21,668 bases of DNA from Suilimivivens sp964571145. Its GTDB lineage: Bacteria; Bacillota; Clostridia; Lachnospirales; Lachnospiraceae. Below are positions 13,636 to 21,571 of the stretch, piece after piece. The stretch's first letter is position 1; every line of letters starts with the position of its first letter. The notes beneath the pieces were generated by a model. It did no database searches, had not been told where the DNA came from, and worked only from the letters and a program-made list of their open reading frames with translations. Position numbers and translations under genes: made by a program. The stretch is taken from the NCBI GenBank assembly GCA_964571145.1, contig CAZNAP010000035.1, positions 1-21,668 on the forward strand, given 5' to 3'.

Positions 13636-15141
13636 ATGAAATTGTTGAGTAAACACAAAATGACAAGGGGATTGTTTGTAGGGATTGTTTTTCTGTTTGT
13701 AATCGGAATGGCAGTAGGATGTAGCAAGAAGAGTGCGGAAGAAGCATCTAGAGAGGGTATGCAACAGACTCCAGAAGTTACGGAATCAAAGCCTCAGACG
13801 CAAGAAGATATAGTAGAAGAAGCTGAAGAACCAAGCCTTGACGGTACTTGGGATGAAGAAGGCGTATACTGGATTGAAACAGAGAAAACATTTGGAAACC
13901 TTTCTAAAGAGGAATGTGATGCGTTTACTCGTTTTTTTCAATTGAATAATGGCTATGGCTTTTTATTAAGTGATTACGATCAGCCGGAAAATGCTAACTT
14001 ATCAGAAGTTTTTTATACTCCAATCTATGAAGACATGACCAAGGCCAATATTGAGGAAGCAGATTATGATTGCTGGACTGTGCCTGTTTCTGAAGTGAAT
14101 GAAAGAATTTTAAAGTTTACCGGTTTGACAAATGAGAAGATGACCAGACCTTTATATGTTCAGAATATTGAAGGAGAAGAGGTAGTCGTATGCGGAGCTT
14201 CTGATTCGAATTACAGGCAGCCAAATTGTATCGGCGGTTATTATGAAGAAGGCGTATATACGCTTCTTATGTGCTCGCCTTTTACAATCGTAACGCTTAC
14301 CAAACCGGATGATGAGCATATTTGCATAATCAGTAATCATTCTATTTATAATCATTATCTCTTTGAAGATGAAACCAAGTATAATCCAAACAAAGAATAT
14401 GAAGATGGAGAAATAGATGCTTTTTCCTATTATGATTTGTTTCTCTTGAAAAATGAATATTATGCACGGCACGGGATGATATTCAAAAATCCTGCCTTAA
14501 AATTGTATTTTGAATCCTTAAGCTGGTACGAGGGAACAATCGAAGGGAATGAGTTTGATGATGCTGTTTTCAATGAAGTGGAAAGAGCCAATATTGATTA
14601 TATTATTTCTTTAACTGAACTGATGAACAGTGAAACAGCTTTACCACTAACAAATGAAGATTTGCAGATAGATTATCAGGGATTTGTATTTTCTCCCCAA
14701 ACGCCTATTGTGGATATTATGAATCAGTTAGGATATCCGGAAGATTTTGAGAGTAATGAATACGGATATATTAGTGATTCCGGAACTCATGTAATATGGG
14801 AATTGAATTACCCAAATTTTAATTATTCAGGCGAAGAATTACGAATTGGGCTCAGTACAAAACTAAATGATGATTATAAAACGGGCGGAACAATCGATTA
14901 TTTAACAAACGCACATATTTATGGTATTTCTCTTATAGATTTAGAAACAAAAAGAGGATTGCGGGTCGGCGACAGTTTACGAAACGTATATCTGTTATAT
15001 GGCAAGCCGGATGTTGAACAATTATACGGTTATGACCCATGTCTGATTTATTCATGCGAGAGTGGAAAAATGGTTGTTAAGGTTGACCAAAGAAAGAATA
15101 TTGTTTCAGAAATTGTATACTCATGCTATAATGAAAACTGA
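13636..15141 (+). CDS. YARHG-domain lipoprotein
   Basis: This is a secreted lipoprotein of about 501 residues. A basic start and hydrophobic stretch lead to the lipobox AVGC, with the lipidated Cys at residue 29. An acidic low-complexity linker (EEAEEPSLDGTWDEEG) follows, then a unique region, a YARHG domain with the literal YARHG at 276-280, and a C-terminal part whose RVGDSLRNVYLLYGKPD resembles BamE/SmpA-like repeats. YARHG domains occur in extracellular proteins of Firmicutes, with unclear function. The ATG at 13630 is only 1 nt from GGGGAG, so the ATG at 13636 (7 nt) is preferred. It lies 34 nt after the ATPase gene and may be co-transcribed. Localisation on the outer face of the membrane is well supported; the role is unknown. 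Confidence 0.85.
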   Translation: MKLLSKHKMTRGLFVGIVFLFVIGMAVGCSKKSAEEASREGMQQTPEVTESKPQTQEDIVEEAEEPSLDGTWDEEGVYWIETEKTFGNLSKEECDAFTRFFQLNNGYGFLLSDYDQPENANLSEVFYTPIYEDMTKANIEEADYDCWTVPVSEVNERILKFTGLTNEKMTRPLYVQNIEGEEVVVCGASDSNYRQPNCIGGYYEEGVYTLLMCSPFTIVTLTKPDDEHICIISNHSIYNHYLFEDETKYNPNKEYEDGEIDAFSYYDLFLLKNEYYARHGMIFKNPALKLYFESLSWYEGTIEGNEFDDAVFNEVERANIDYIISLTELMNSETALPLTNEDLQIDYQGFVFSPQTPIVDIMNQLGYPEDFESNEYGYISDSGTHVIWELNYPNFNYSGEELRIGLSTKLNDDYKTGGTIDYLTNAHIYGISLIDLETKRGLRVGDSLRNVYLLYGKPDVEQLYGYDPCLIYSCESGKMVVKVDQRKNIVSEIVYSCYNEN

Positions 15142-15173
15142 TAAAGGATTCAAATGAAAAGGTAGGATTTAAT

Positions 15174-15767
15174 ATGAACATAGCAGTATTTGCTTCACAT
15201 GGAGGAAGCGATTTACAGGCCATTATTGATGGATGCAAAAGCAATAAAATCAATGCTGAAGTGGCAGTTGTGATTAGCAATAATGGAGATTCCATGGCTT
15301 TACAAAGAGCAATTAAGGAAGGAATCGACAGATATCATCTCAGCACCAAAACAGAGGGTTCTGAGGATTTGCTGGCCAAAAGATTATTGACTCTTTTAGA
15401 AGATTATAAAATTGATATGATTTTCCTGGCAGGTTATATGAGATTACTGCATGTTTCTATTTTGGAAAAGTATCATAATAAGATTTTTAATATACACCCG
15501 GCACTATTGCCTAAATATGGCGGAAAAGGGATGTATGGAATGCATGTGCATGAAGCAGTTGTGGCAGCCAAAGAAAAAGAAACAGGAATTACAATTCATA
15601 GAGTCAATTCGGAATATGATAGTGGAGAAATTGTTGCGCAGACCAAAGTTACAGTTTTAGAAAATGACACTGCAGAGACACTTGGAGCAAGAGTTTTAGA
15701 CAGAGAACATGAATTCTTAGTAGAAGTCATATCCGATATCGCAGATGGTAAAATAGCATTATCATAA
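15174..15767 (+). CDS. purN: Phosphoribosylglycinamide formyltransferase (GART)
   Basis: The 197-residue enzyme transfers a formyl group from 10-formyl-tetrahydrofolate to GAR in purine synthesis. Catalytic N106 and H108 in FNIHPALLPKYGG and D149 in EYDSGEIV correspond to E. coli N106, H108 and D144. The N-terminal loop FASHGGSDLQAII is the phosphate-binding segment, with slight divergence from the usual SGNGTNLQ. No other purine gene is beside it, which is unusual because purN normally lies in the pur operon. It could be a relocated single copy or a paralogue acting on a related amine. The ATG follows an AGGTAGGA site, 32 nt after the lipoprotein gene. Confidence 0.9.
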   Translation: MNIAVFASHGGSDLQAIIDGCKSNKINAEVAVVISNNGDSMALQRAIKEGIDRYHLSTKTEGSEDLLAKRLLTLLEDYKIDMIFLAGYMRLLHVSILEKYHNKIFNIHPALLPKYGGKGMYGMHVHEAVVAAKEKETGITIHRVNSEYDSGEIVAQTKVTVLENDTAETLGARVLDREHEFLVEVISDIADGKIALS

Positions 15768-15807
15768 ATTCTATTTTTAACTGATTGACTAAAGAGGGGT
15801 GAGATGT

Positions 15808-17070
15808 ATGTTCTTGCAAAGCTTTAATTTAAATTTTGCGGATAAAATCATCAAGCAATACAGGAAGGATGCAGACAAAAAGCTGGCTGGTGCTTGTAGA
15901 TTGATGGTTTTGCTCGTTACGGTTGTAACATTGCTGAACATGATTGGGGTATTTAAAATTAGTGCGACACCTCTTTATTTTACGATGGCGATTTCGGTTG
16001 TAAATTTTATACTCCCCACTATTTTCTATGATGTTTTGAAAAAGGAGGGAAGTATATACAGATATATTATTATTACCATCCTGATTATTCAGTCTGGTGT
16101 CCTTTATGCGACACTTTCCTATCATGTCATCATTATGCTGATTTTTCCACTGGTCATCGCCTGCTTATACAATGAGAAGAAATATGTAATTTATACAATG
16201 TTTGCGTCAGTACCGGTGATGATTGTATCACATTTGGTGGCTTTTCAATTACATATCGTGCCGGACGAGCCACTTGTTACACTGAAAGGTGTTTGGCTTT
16301 ATGGGATTTTGCCAAGAGTCATCGAGTTTTGGGCTGTGGGCATCACCTGTTACTTTATTTCTGACCGAATTCAAAAGCTGATTAATACACTGGCGGCCAA
16401 AAATATTGAATTATACAATGATCAGGAAAGCTTGATTTTATCATTGTCCGATATGATTGCAACCAAGTCCAGAGAAACAGGACAGCATGTACAACGTGTT
16501 GCGGAATATACAGCAGTACTTTGCAAGGGACTTGGGTATACTGATGAACAAACTTGGATCGTTTCGCTGGCTTCCATGATGCATGATGTGGGTAAAATTA
16601 TTATTCCTTCTACGATTATAGAGAAGCCCGGTAAGTTAACAGATGAAGAGTTCCTAACCGTCAAGAAGCATGTGGGATATGGGAAGCAAATGCTTCAGAA
16701 TTCTCCAGGTGAAGTAATGCATATTGCCGCAGACATTGCTTACCAGCACCATGAAAAATGGAATGGGAAAGGGTATCTGGGTTTTGCTGGTGAAGAAATC
16801 AATGAATATGCCAGATGCGTTGCGATAGCTGATGTTTTTGATGCCTTGGTCAGTCGCAGACCTTATAAAGAACCATGGTCTTTCAGCAATGCGTATGATG
16901 AAATTGTTCATCAAAGTGGCGAACATTTTGACCCTAAACTGGTTCAAATATTTCAGGAACATTTTGAGGAATTTAAGATGATTATGGATAAATATCCGGA
17001 TGAAATTCCTCAAAAAAAAGAACCTGATTTGGAAGTGGAAGCAAGTCTTTTCAAAAATTTAGTTGGTTAA
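15808..17070 (+). CDS. Membrane HD-GYP-like phosphodiesterase with degenerate GYP motif
   Basis: The product (420 residues) has an N-terminal membrane part with about five or six hydrophobic helices (residues 25-190) and a C-terminal HD domain. Visible motifs are SRETGQHVQRVAEYT, MMHDVGK (H259-D260), HHEKWNGKGYLGF (from H314) and IADVFDALVSRRPYK. HD-GYP enzymes hydrolyse cyclic di-GMP. Here GYP reads GYL and the loop is shortened, so the activity could be altered, and another nucleotide is possible. The GTG at 15799 lies inside the GAGGGG ribosome site; the ATG at 15808, 8 nt beyond it, is the likely start. Its last 20 nt overlap the end of the convergent feoAB gene. Confidence 0.88.
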   Translation: MFLQSFNLNFADKIIKQYRKDADKKLAGACRLMVLLVTVVTLLNMIGVFKISATPLYFTMAISVVNFILPTIFYDVLKKEGSIYRYIIITILIIQSGVLYATLSYHVIIMLIFPLVIACLYNEKKYVIYTMFASVPVMIVSHLVAFQLHIVPDEPLVTLKGVWLYGILPRVIEFWAVGITCYFISDRIQKLINTLAAKNIELYNDQESLILSLSDMIATKSRETGQHVQRVAEYTAVLCKGLGYTDEQTWIVSLASMMHDVGKIIIPSTIIEKPGKLTDEEFLTVKKHVGYGKQMLQNSPGEVMHIAADIAYQHHEKWNGKGYLGFAGEEINEYARCVAIADVFDALVSRRPYKEPWSFSNAYDEIVHQSGEHFDPKLVQIFQEHFEEFKMIMDKYPDEIPQKKEPDLEVEASLFKNLVG

Positions 17071-19366
17071 AAAGCCTGACTAGAAAAGTAAATACGATAC
17101 ATAGGAGAATACCGGTTGCTGTGGGTATGGCTGCTGCTAGAGCAGTCCATTTCCAGCTTCCGGTTTCTTTTTTGATTGTAAGCAAAGTGGTAGAGCAGGG
17201 CCAGTGCATGAGGGAAAAAAACATGGTGCTGATTGCAGTAGTATAGGTCCAGCCATTGCTTACAAATAGCTGCTTCATATCTTTAAGATTGTCAAGCTCC
17301 AGAATACTTCCTTGTGATAAGTACGCCATAATGATAATTGGAACAACGATTTCATTGGCAGGGAAGCCAAGGATAAAAGCAAGCAGAATAACCCCATCAA
17401 GTCCCATAAGCTGTGCAAACGGATTGAGAAATCCGGCACAGTGAGACAAAATACTGCAATCCCCTATGGTGAGATTGGCCATGAGCCAGATAATCAGTCC
17501 TGCCGGAGCAGCAACTATAATGGCACGCCCCAGTACGAATAGAGTACGGTCTAAAATAGAGCGTAAGATGACTTTTCCAATTTGCGGCCTACGATAAGGC
17601 GGCAACTCCAAAGTAAAGGATGAGGGCATTCCTTTTAATATCGTTTTTGACAGAAGTTTGGTCATGCCAAAGGTCATCAAAATGCCAATTACTATAACAA
17701 GGGTAAGGAGTAGTGCGGATAATAATGAAGTAGAAGCATTACCTGACGTTCCAATAAAAAACATAGTCAATATTGCAATTAAAGTAGGAAATCGTCCATT
17801 ACAGGGAACAAAATTGTTTGTTAAGATAGCTAGAAAACGTTCCCGTGGTGAATCAATAATTCTACAGCCAATGACATCGGCTGCATTACAGCCAAAACCC
17901 ATACACATGGTTAACGCCTGTTTGCCGCAGGCACTGCAATGTTTAAAAGAGCGATCTAGATTATAGGCAACGCGTGGCAGGTACCCAGCATCTTCCAATA
18001 ATGTGAATAATGGAAAGAAAATAGCCATTGGAGGCAGCATGACGGACACTACTCAGGCCAGGACTCGATAAACGCCAAGTACAAGACTGCCATGAAGCCA
18101 TGTAGGTGCTTGCAGATATTGAAATAGCTGGGTGAGTCGATCCTGTATCCAAAACAATCCGACAGAAAGCCATCCGGAAGGGATATTGGCTCCGGCGATA
18201 GTTAGCCAGAAAACCAGTGCAAGTAAGAAAATCATAATCGGATAGCCGGTTATTTTGCTGGTAAGCATACGATCCATACGTCGGTCAAATTCATGATAAT
18301 TTTTCTTTTCATAGATAACAGTGTCAGCACATATTTGGGCAGAGGCAGAGACCAGTGTGGATACAATCGTATCTTTTAAATCTTCTTTTGTAATTTGCGC
18401 ATCTTCTAAACTTTCACGTGCTTTTGCTATGGCAGCGGAGATTTCAGGAATATGTAGAAAATCGTATGTAAGGGAAATACTGGAATCTGAATCTAAAAGA
18501 CGAAGGCTGAGCCAACGGCTATTCAGATTCTCCTTTACATAAGGACTAACTGCATCATCGATGATTTGAATTGCTTGTTCAATTAGGTCGGGATAGTGTA
18601 TTTCTATAGGATGATACGAGGTATTTTCGGTATCAAGGTGGTCTAGCACTTTGGTTAGTTTATCTAAGTATTTTTTCTGGCGTGCTATGATTCCAACGAC
18701 AGGAACCCCAAGACGCTTTTCGATGGTAGGAAGGTCGATTCGAATGTGTTTGTGTTTGGCTTCATCCATTAAGTTGACACATACAACTACTTTTTGACCG
18801 GTTTCTATGATTTGTAAGACCAGATTCAGGTTGCGTTCCAGACAGGTAGCATCGCAAACAACAATTACAGCATCAGGGTTTCCGAAGCAGATGAAATCTC
18901 GTGCAACTTCTTCTTCCACAGAGTGTGCCATAAGGGAATAAGTACCGGGTGTATCCACCAACAGATACGAATTTTCTTTTACGATGCAATATCCCTGGGC
19001 TTTCGCAACTGTTTTGTCAGGCCAATTACCTGTATTCTGTTTCATGCCGGTAAGAGCATTGAAAACAGTGCTTTTTCCAACGTTCGGGTTACCGGCGATA
19101 GCAATAACTTTGTCTGATTTAAGCGGATTTACAAGTGGCTTGACAATAATATGCTGGCTATCTTCAGAGCGAATAGCAATAACAGCACCTCGAATGGAAT
19201 AAGCAGAAGGGTCACCGCCGGGACTGCGTCCTACACATTCCAGTTCCGTAAATGGAATAAAACCAAGATCTAGGAGTCTGCGACGCATACTTCCTGTATT
19301 TCGTAAGGAATCAATCATTGCGCGCTCTCCGGGTTTAAGCATATTTAAAGTGGTATTTGAACTCAT
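17051..19366 (-). pseudogene. feoB: FeoA-FeoB fusion ferrous iron transporter, interrupted by in-frame UGA
   Basis: Residues 1 to about 78 are a FeoA-type SH3 domain. A FeoB G domain follows: G1 GNPNVGKST (92-100), G3 DTPG (138-141) and G4 NLMD (198-201). The membrane gate region then has the conserved FGCNAADVIGCRIIDSPRER and NNFVPCNGRFPTLI. Fe2+ uptake across the membrane is the role. The reading frame is one continuous stretch of about 771 codons, except that codon 438 (18055-18053) is TGA, where FeoB homologues have Trp (RVLAWVVSVMLPP). Upstream and downstream halves stay in the same frame and look conserved, so this is a single nonsense change, a sequencing error or readthrough. A restart at GTG 18049 would give only the last 332 residues. 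The gene ends in TGA, so UGA is not simply reassigned. Confidence 0.85.
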
Positions 19367-19382
19367 CAGTGGCAGTCTCCGG

Positions 19383-19413
19383 CATAGTATTATTTATCTG
19401 TTTTTATACTATG
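19383..19413. promoter_or_regulatory. Inverted repeat upstream of feoAB
   Basis: CATAGTAT (19383-19390) and ATACTATG (19406-19413) are perfect 8-bp reverse complements 15 nt apart, starting 17 bp upstream of the feoAB start codon. A TATAAA-like minus-strand -10 sits in it. It may bind a regulator or form a leader hairpin. It does not match the classical Fur box by eye. Confidence 0.4.
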
Positions 19414-19468
19414 AAGTTCCTGCTAAATAGTGAATGGAAAAATAATTTAAGTGCAGAGAAAAAATTTC

Positions 19469-19497
19469 TTGACATAGTGTGTGATGCACACTATAAT
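19469..19497 (+). promoter_or_regulatory. Consensus sigma-A promoter for padR
   Basis: TTGACA (19469-19474), a 17-bp spacer and TATAAT (19492-19497) match the ideal vegetative promoter exactly. It lies about 80 nt upstream of the PadR gene. Such a strong promoter normally needs repression, and the operator at 19474-19494 fills its spacer. Confidence 0.88.
19474..19494. promoter_or_regulatory. Candidate PadR operator inside its own promoter
   Basis: ATAGTGTG, 5 nt, then CACACTAT is a perfect 8-bp inverted repeat filling the spacer and touching both the -35 and -10 elements. A repressor bound here would block RNA polymerase directly. The adjacent PadR protein is the obvious candidate, which would make the operon autoregulated; binding is inferred. 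Confidence 0.7.
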
Positions 19498-19575
19498 GCA
19501 ATTAACAGCAATGGGAAAAGTACAATAAAATAAAATTGAATATATGAGAAGAAGAAAATATGGGAGAGATAAAAT

Positions 19576-19956
19576 ATGAGTGAACAGAATGAACGGAAGG
19601 AAATGTTTCTCGCTCTTGTGTCAGAACTGCGAAGAGGAACCATTGTACTCAGTGTATTAAGTCAACTGGAAACTCCTCAATATGGGTATACACTTGTGAA
19701 AAATATGGAAGACAAAGGGGTTAAGGTTGATACCAATACACTTTATCCATTGTTAAGAAGATTGGAGAAGCAGGATATCTTGATTAGTGAGTGGGAAACG
19801 GGAGGCACTAAACCGCGAAAGTATTACAAAAGAACATCCTTTGGTGATGAGATTTACATGAAACTAAAAGAACAATGGATTGATTTGACAGAAGGCATGC
19901 AGAAATTACTTGCGGAAAAGGCAGATGCAGCAACAAGCAAAGATGAGGAGGAGTAG
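19576..19956 (+). CDS. PadR-family transcriptional regulator
   Basis: The 126-residue protein is a PadR winged-helix regulator. GTIVLSVLSQLETPQYGYTL (23-42) is followed by the recognition region VDTNTLYPLLRRLEKQDILI and the wing TGGTKPRKYYKRT. The C-terminal tail is short, as in the PadR-s2 type that dimerises through one helix. It is 4 nt upstream of a HAAS-domain membrane protein, the usual pairing in Firmicutes, where PadR represses the operon in response to membrane or drug stress; this last point is family-level inference. Its strong promoter contains a perfect inverted repeat. A GGGAGAG site precedes the ATG by about 8 nt. Confidence 0.94.
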   Translation: MSEQNERKEMFLALVSELRRGTIVLSVLSQLETPQYGYTLVKNMEDKGVKVDTNTLYPLLRRLEKQDILISEWETGGTKPRKYYKRTSFGDEIYMKLKEQWIDLTEGMQKLLAEKADAATSKDEEE

Positions 19957-19960
19957 TCAG

Positions 19961-21013
19961 ATGGAGAAAACAAATTACAGAGAACACGAGTTGGTAGTAC
20001 GATATGTATATGACGTTACAAGAAGGCTGCCGGAGAAACAGCGTAACGATCTTGCAGATGAACTGAGCAGTCTGATAGAGGATATGATTTTAGAAAAGAT
20101 ATCTGAAGAAGAGTTTCAGGCAACAGAGAAAAGAGAAGAAGAGATTATAAGCGAGGTTTTGACACAGATGGGTGACCCCGCCAAACTGGCCAGACAATAC
20201 CGAGGAGAAGAGGAAAACCTTATTGGTGGTGAGTACTATGGTATCTATTGTTTGGTACTGAAGATTGTTTTGCTTTGTGCAGGTATCGGATATCTTGTTT
20301 CAAGCATTGTTTCCATGTTTGTAAGTGCAATTGATATGAATGGTGTTACAATGATGGGCACAGATGAAATCATTCAGCTAGCGGAATTGCCGGGAATACT
20401 AATCAGCGCCTTTGGCAGTGTAACACTTATCTTTATTTTTATGGAAAAGACGAAAGTGAAGATTGGGAATACCATTCAGTGGGATATTAGTAAATTACCT
20501 ATGACACCTTCTAGGAAGGCTGAAATCAAACGTTCGGATTGCATTGTTGATCTTATTTTTGAAGCTATATTTTTGTCAGTATTTGTATTTGCACCCTCAG
20601 TGCTGGGACTTTGGATTGTAAAAGATCAGCAGACAATTTGTATTCCGGTCTTTAATGTGTCCATTTGGTCCTCTATAGTGCCAATCTTTATCATTAGTTT
20701 TGCAATGGGAATTATTAAAGATGCTGTGAAATTAATGGAAGGATGTTATAATAAAGTTGTATTAATAACTACAGTAATCACCAGTATGGTATCTGCAGTT
20801 TGTACAATGTGGCTGTTTACAGGATTTGAATTATGGAATCCCAATTTTTTAGCAAAGACACAGGAAGCATTTGGTAGAGCGGATCTATCAAGCAGAAATA
20901 TGGTTATTTATTTTGGCACCCCGGGAATGAATACCATTTTTATGGCAGTGATATTGGTTTCAATTATGATTGACATACTTGTGGCTATGTATAGAACCAT
21001 GCGAAACAAATAG
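19961..21013 (+). CDS. HAAS/DUF1700-type membrane protein, PadR partner
   Basis: The product (350 residues) starts with a charged helical domain (about 1-75) containing YVYDVTRRLPEKQRNDLADE and VLTQMGDPAKLARQYRG. This is the HAAS signalling domain typical of proteins encoded beside PadR regulators. Six hydrophobic helices follow (roughly 90-118, 135-160, 185-215, 225-250, 265-288 and 318-340). Earlier in-frame starts would overlap the PadR gene; the ATG at 19961 has AGGAGGAG upstream and lies 4 nt after the PadR stop, so I chose it. The role is unknown; modulation of PadR or membrane-stress sensing is inferred from the pairing. A Cu/Zn-SOD-like gene starts 35 nt downstream and may be in the same operon. 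Confidence 0.88.
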   Translation: MEKTNYREHELVVRYVYDVTRRLPEKQRNDLADELSSLIEDMILEKISEEEFQATEKREEEIISEVLTQMGDPAKLARQYRGEEENLIGGEYYGIYCLVLKIVLLCAGIGYLVSSIVSMFVSAIDMNGVTMMGTDEIIQLAELPGILISAFGSVTLIFIFMEKTKVKIGNTIQWDISKLPMTPSRKAEIKRSDCIVDLIFEAIFLSVFVFAPSVLGLWIVKDQQTICIPVFNVSIWSSIVPIFIISFAMGIIKDAVKLMEGCYNKVVLITTVITSMVSAVCTMWLFTGFELWNPNFLAKTQEAFGRADLSSRNMVIYFGTPGMNTIFMAVILVSIMIDILVAMYRTMRNK

Positions 21014-21048
21014 TATTTTCGGAATAGAATAAATAAAAAGGTTATTTT

Positions 21049-21537
21049 ATGCGAGAAAATACACCGGGAACAGTTTTTAGTGGAATATTGAGACGTGGCC
21101 GCCCTGATGCGGTGGCTTGGATTAATGGCAATTCAAATAATCCGCAACTAAGCGGAGTTGTAAAATTTTATGACACACCCTACCAAGGAATACTGATAGA
21201 AGCGGAGGTTTTCGGACTCCCTAATATCCATGATACAGGCAACTCAGATTATTTTGCAATGCATATTCATACCAATGGAAATTGTACCATACCCTTTAAT
21301 CAAACAGGAGAGCATTATTCCAGATATGCGGCTCCGCATCCGGAGCATAGTGGAGATATGATACCTTTATTGGGAAATCAAGGATATGCCTGGGTTGCAT
21401 TTTATGATAAAAGAATTAGTATTGATGAAATTGAAGGACGCTCGGTAGTCATCCATGCTAAACCAGATGATTTTACTACACAACCTTCAGGAAATGCAGG
21501 CGATAAAATAGGATGTGGCGTGATTCGTTTAGAATAG
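21049..21537 (+). CDS. Cu/Zn superoxide dismutase-like protein, cytoplasmic
   Basis: This 162-residue protein keeps the ligand set of Cu/Zn SOD: H72, H74 and H136 for Cu, H89 as the bridging His, and H97, H100 and D103 for Zn. Cys78 and Cys156 sit where the disulfide pair normally is. The active-site Arg of GNAGSR is replaced by Lys (GNAGDK, K153), and the loop between the Zn ligands is shorter than in eukaryotic SODs. There is no signal peptide, while bacterial SodC is usually exported, so it may act in the cytoplasm or bind metal without dismutase activity. It follows the PadR-HAAS pair by 35 nt with a weak AAAAGG site. Removal of superoxide in an anaerobe, or metal buffering, are both open. 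Confidence 0.83.
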   Translation: MRENTPGTVFSGILRRGRPDAVAWINGNSNNPQLSGVVKFYDTPYQGILIEAEVFGLPNIHDTGNSDYFAMHIHTNGNCTIPFNQTGEHYSRYAAPHPEHSGDMIPLLGNQGYAWVAFYDKRISIDEIEGRSVVIHAKPDDFTTQPSGNAGDKIGCGVIRLE

Positions 21538-21571
21538 TACGTGCACCATGTGATAAACGAAAGGATGAGCA

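Noticed and set aside
14152..14472. Minus-strand frame inside the lipoprotein gene
   Set aside because: It is a shadow of a well-supported gene, with no start signal and low-complexity content.
15142..15173. Purine or other riboswitch before purN
   Set aside because: The gap is only 32 nt, too short for an aptamer, and no conserved aptamer core is visible.
16654..17013. Minus-strand frame opposite the HD-GYP-like domain
   Set aside because: It is fully antisense to a conserved domain and has no ribosome site.
17051..18049. Independent gene for the C-terminal half of FeoB starting at GTG 18049
   Set aside because: It is in the same frame as the upstream half, separated by one TGA, has no ribosome site, and would begin in the middle of a conserved transmembrane region.
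18053..18055. UGA read as tryptophan through a variant genetic code
   Set aside because: The phosphatidyltransferase, NSS and lipoprotein genes and feoAB itself all end in TGA at expected protein ends.
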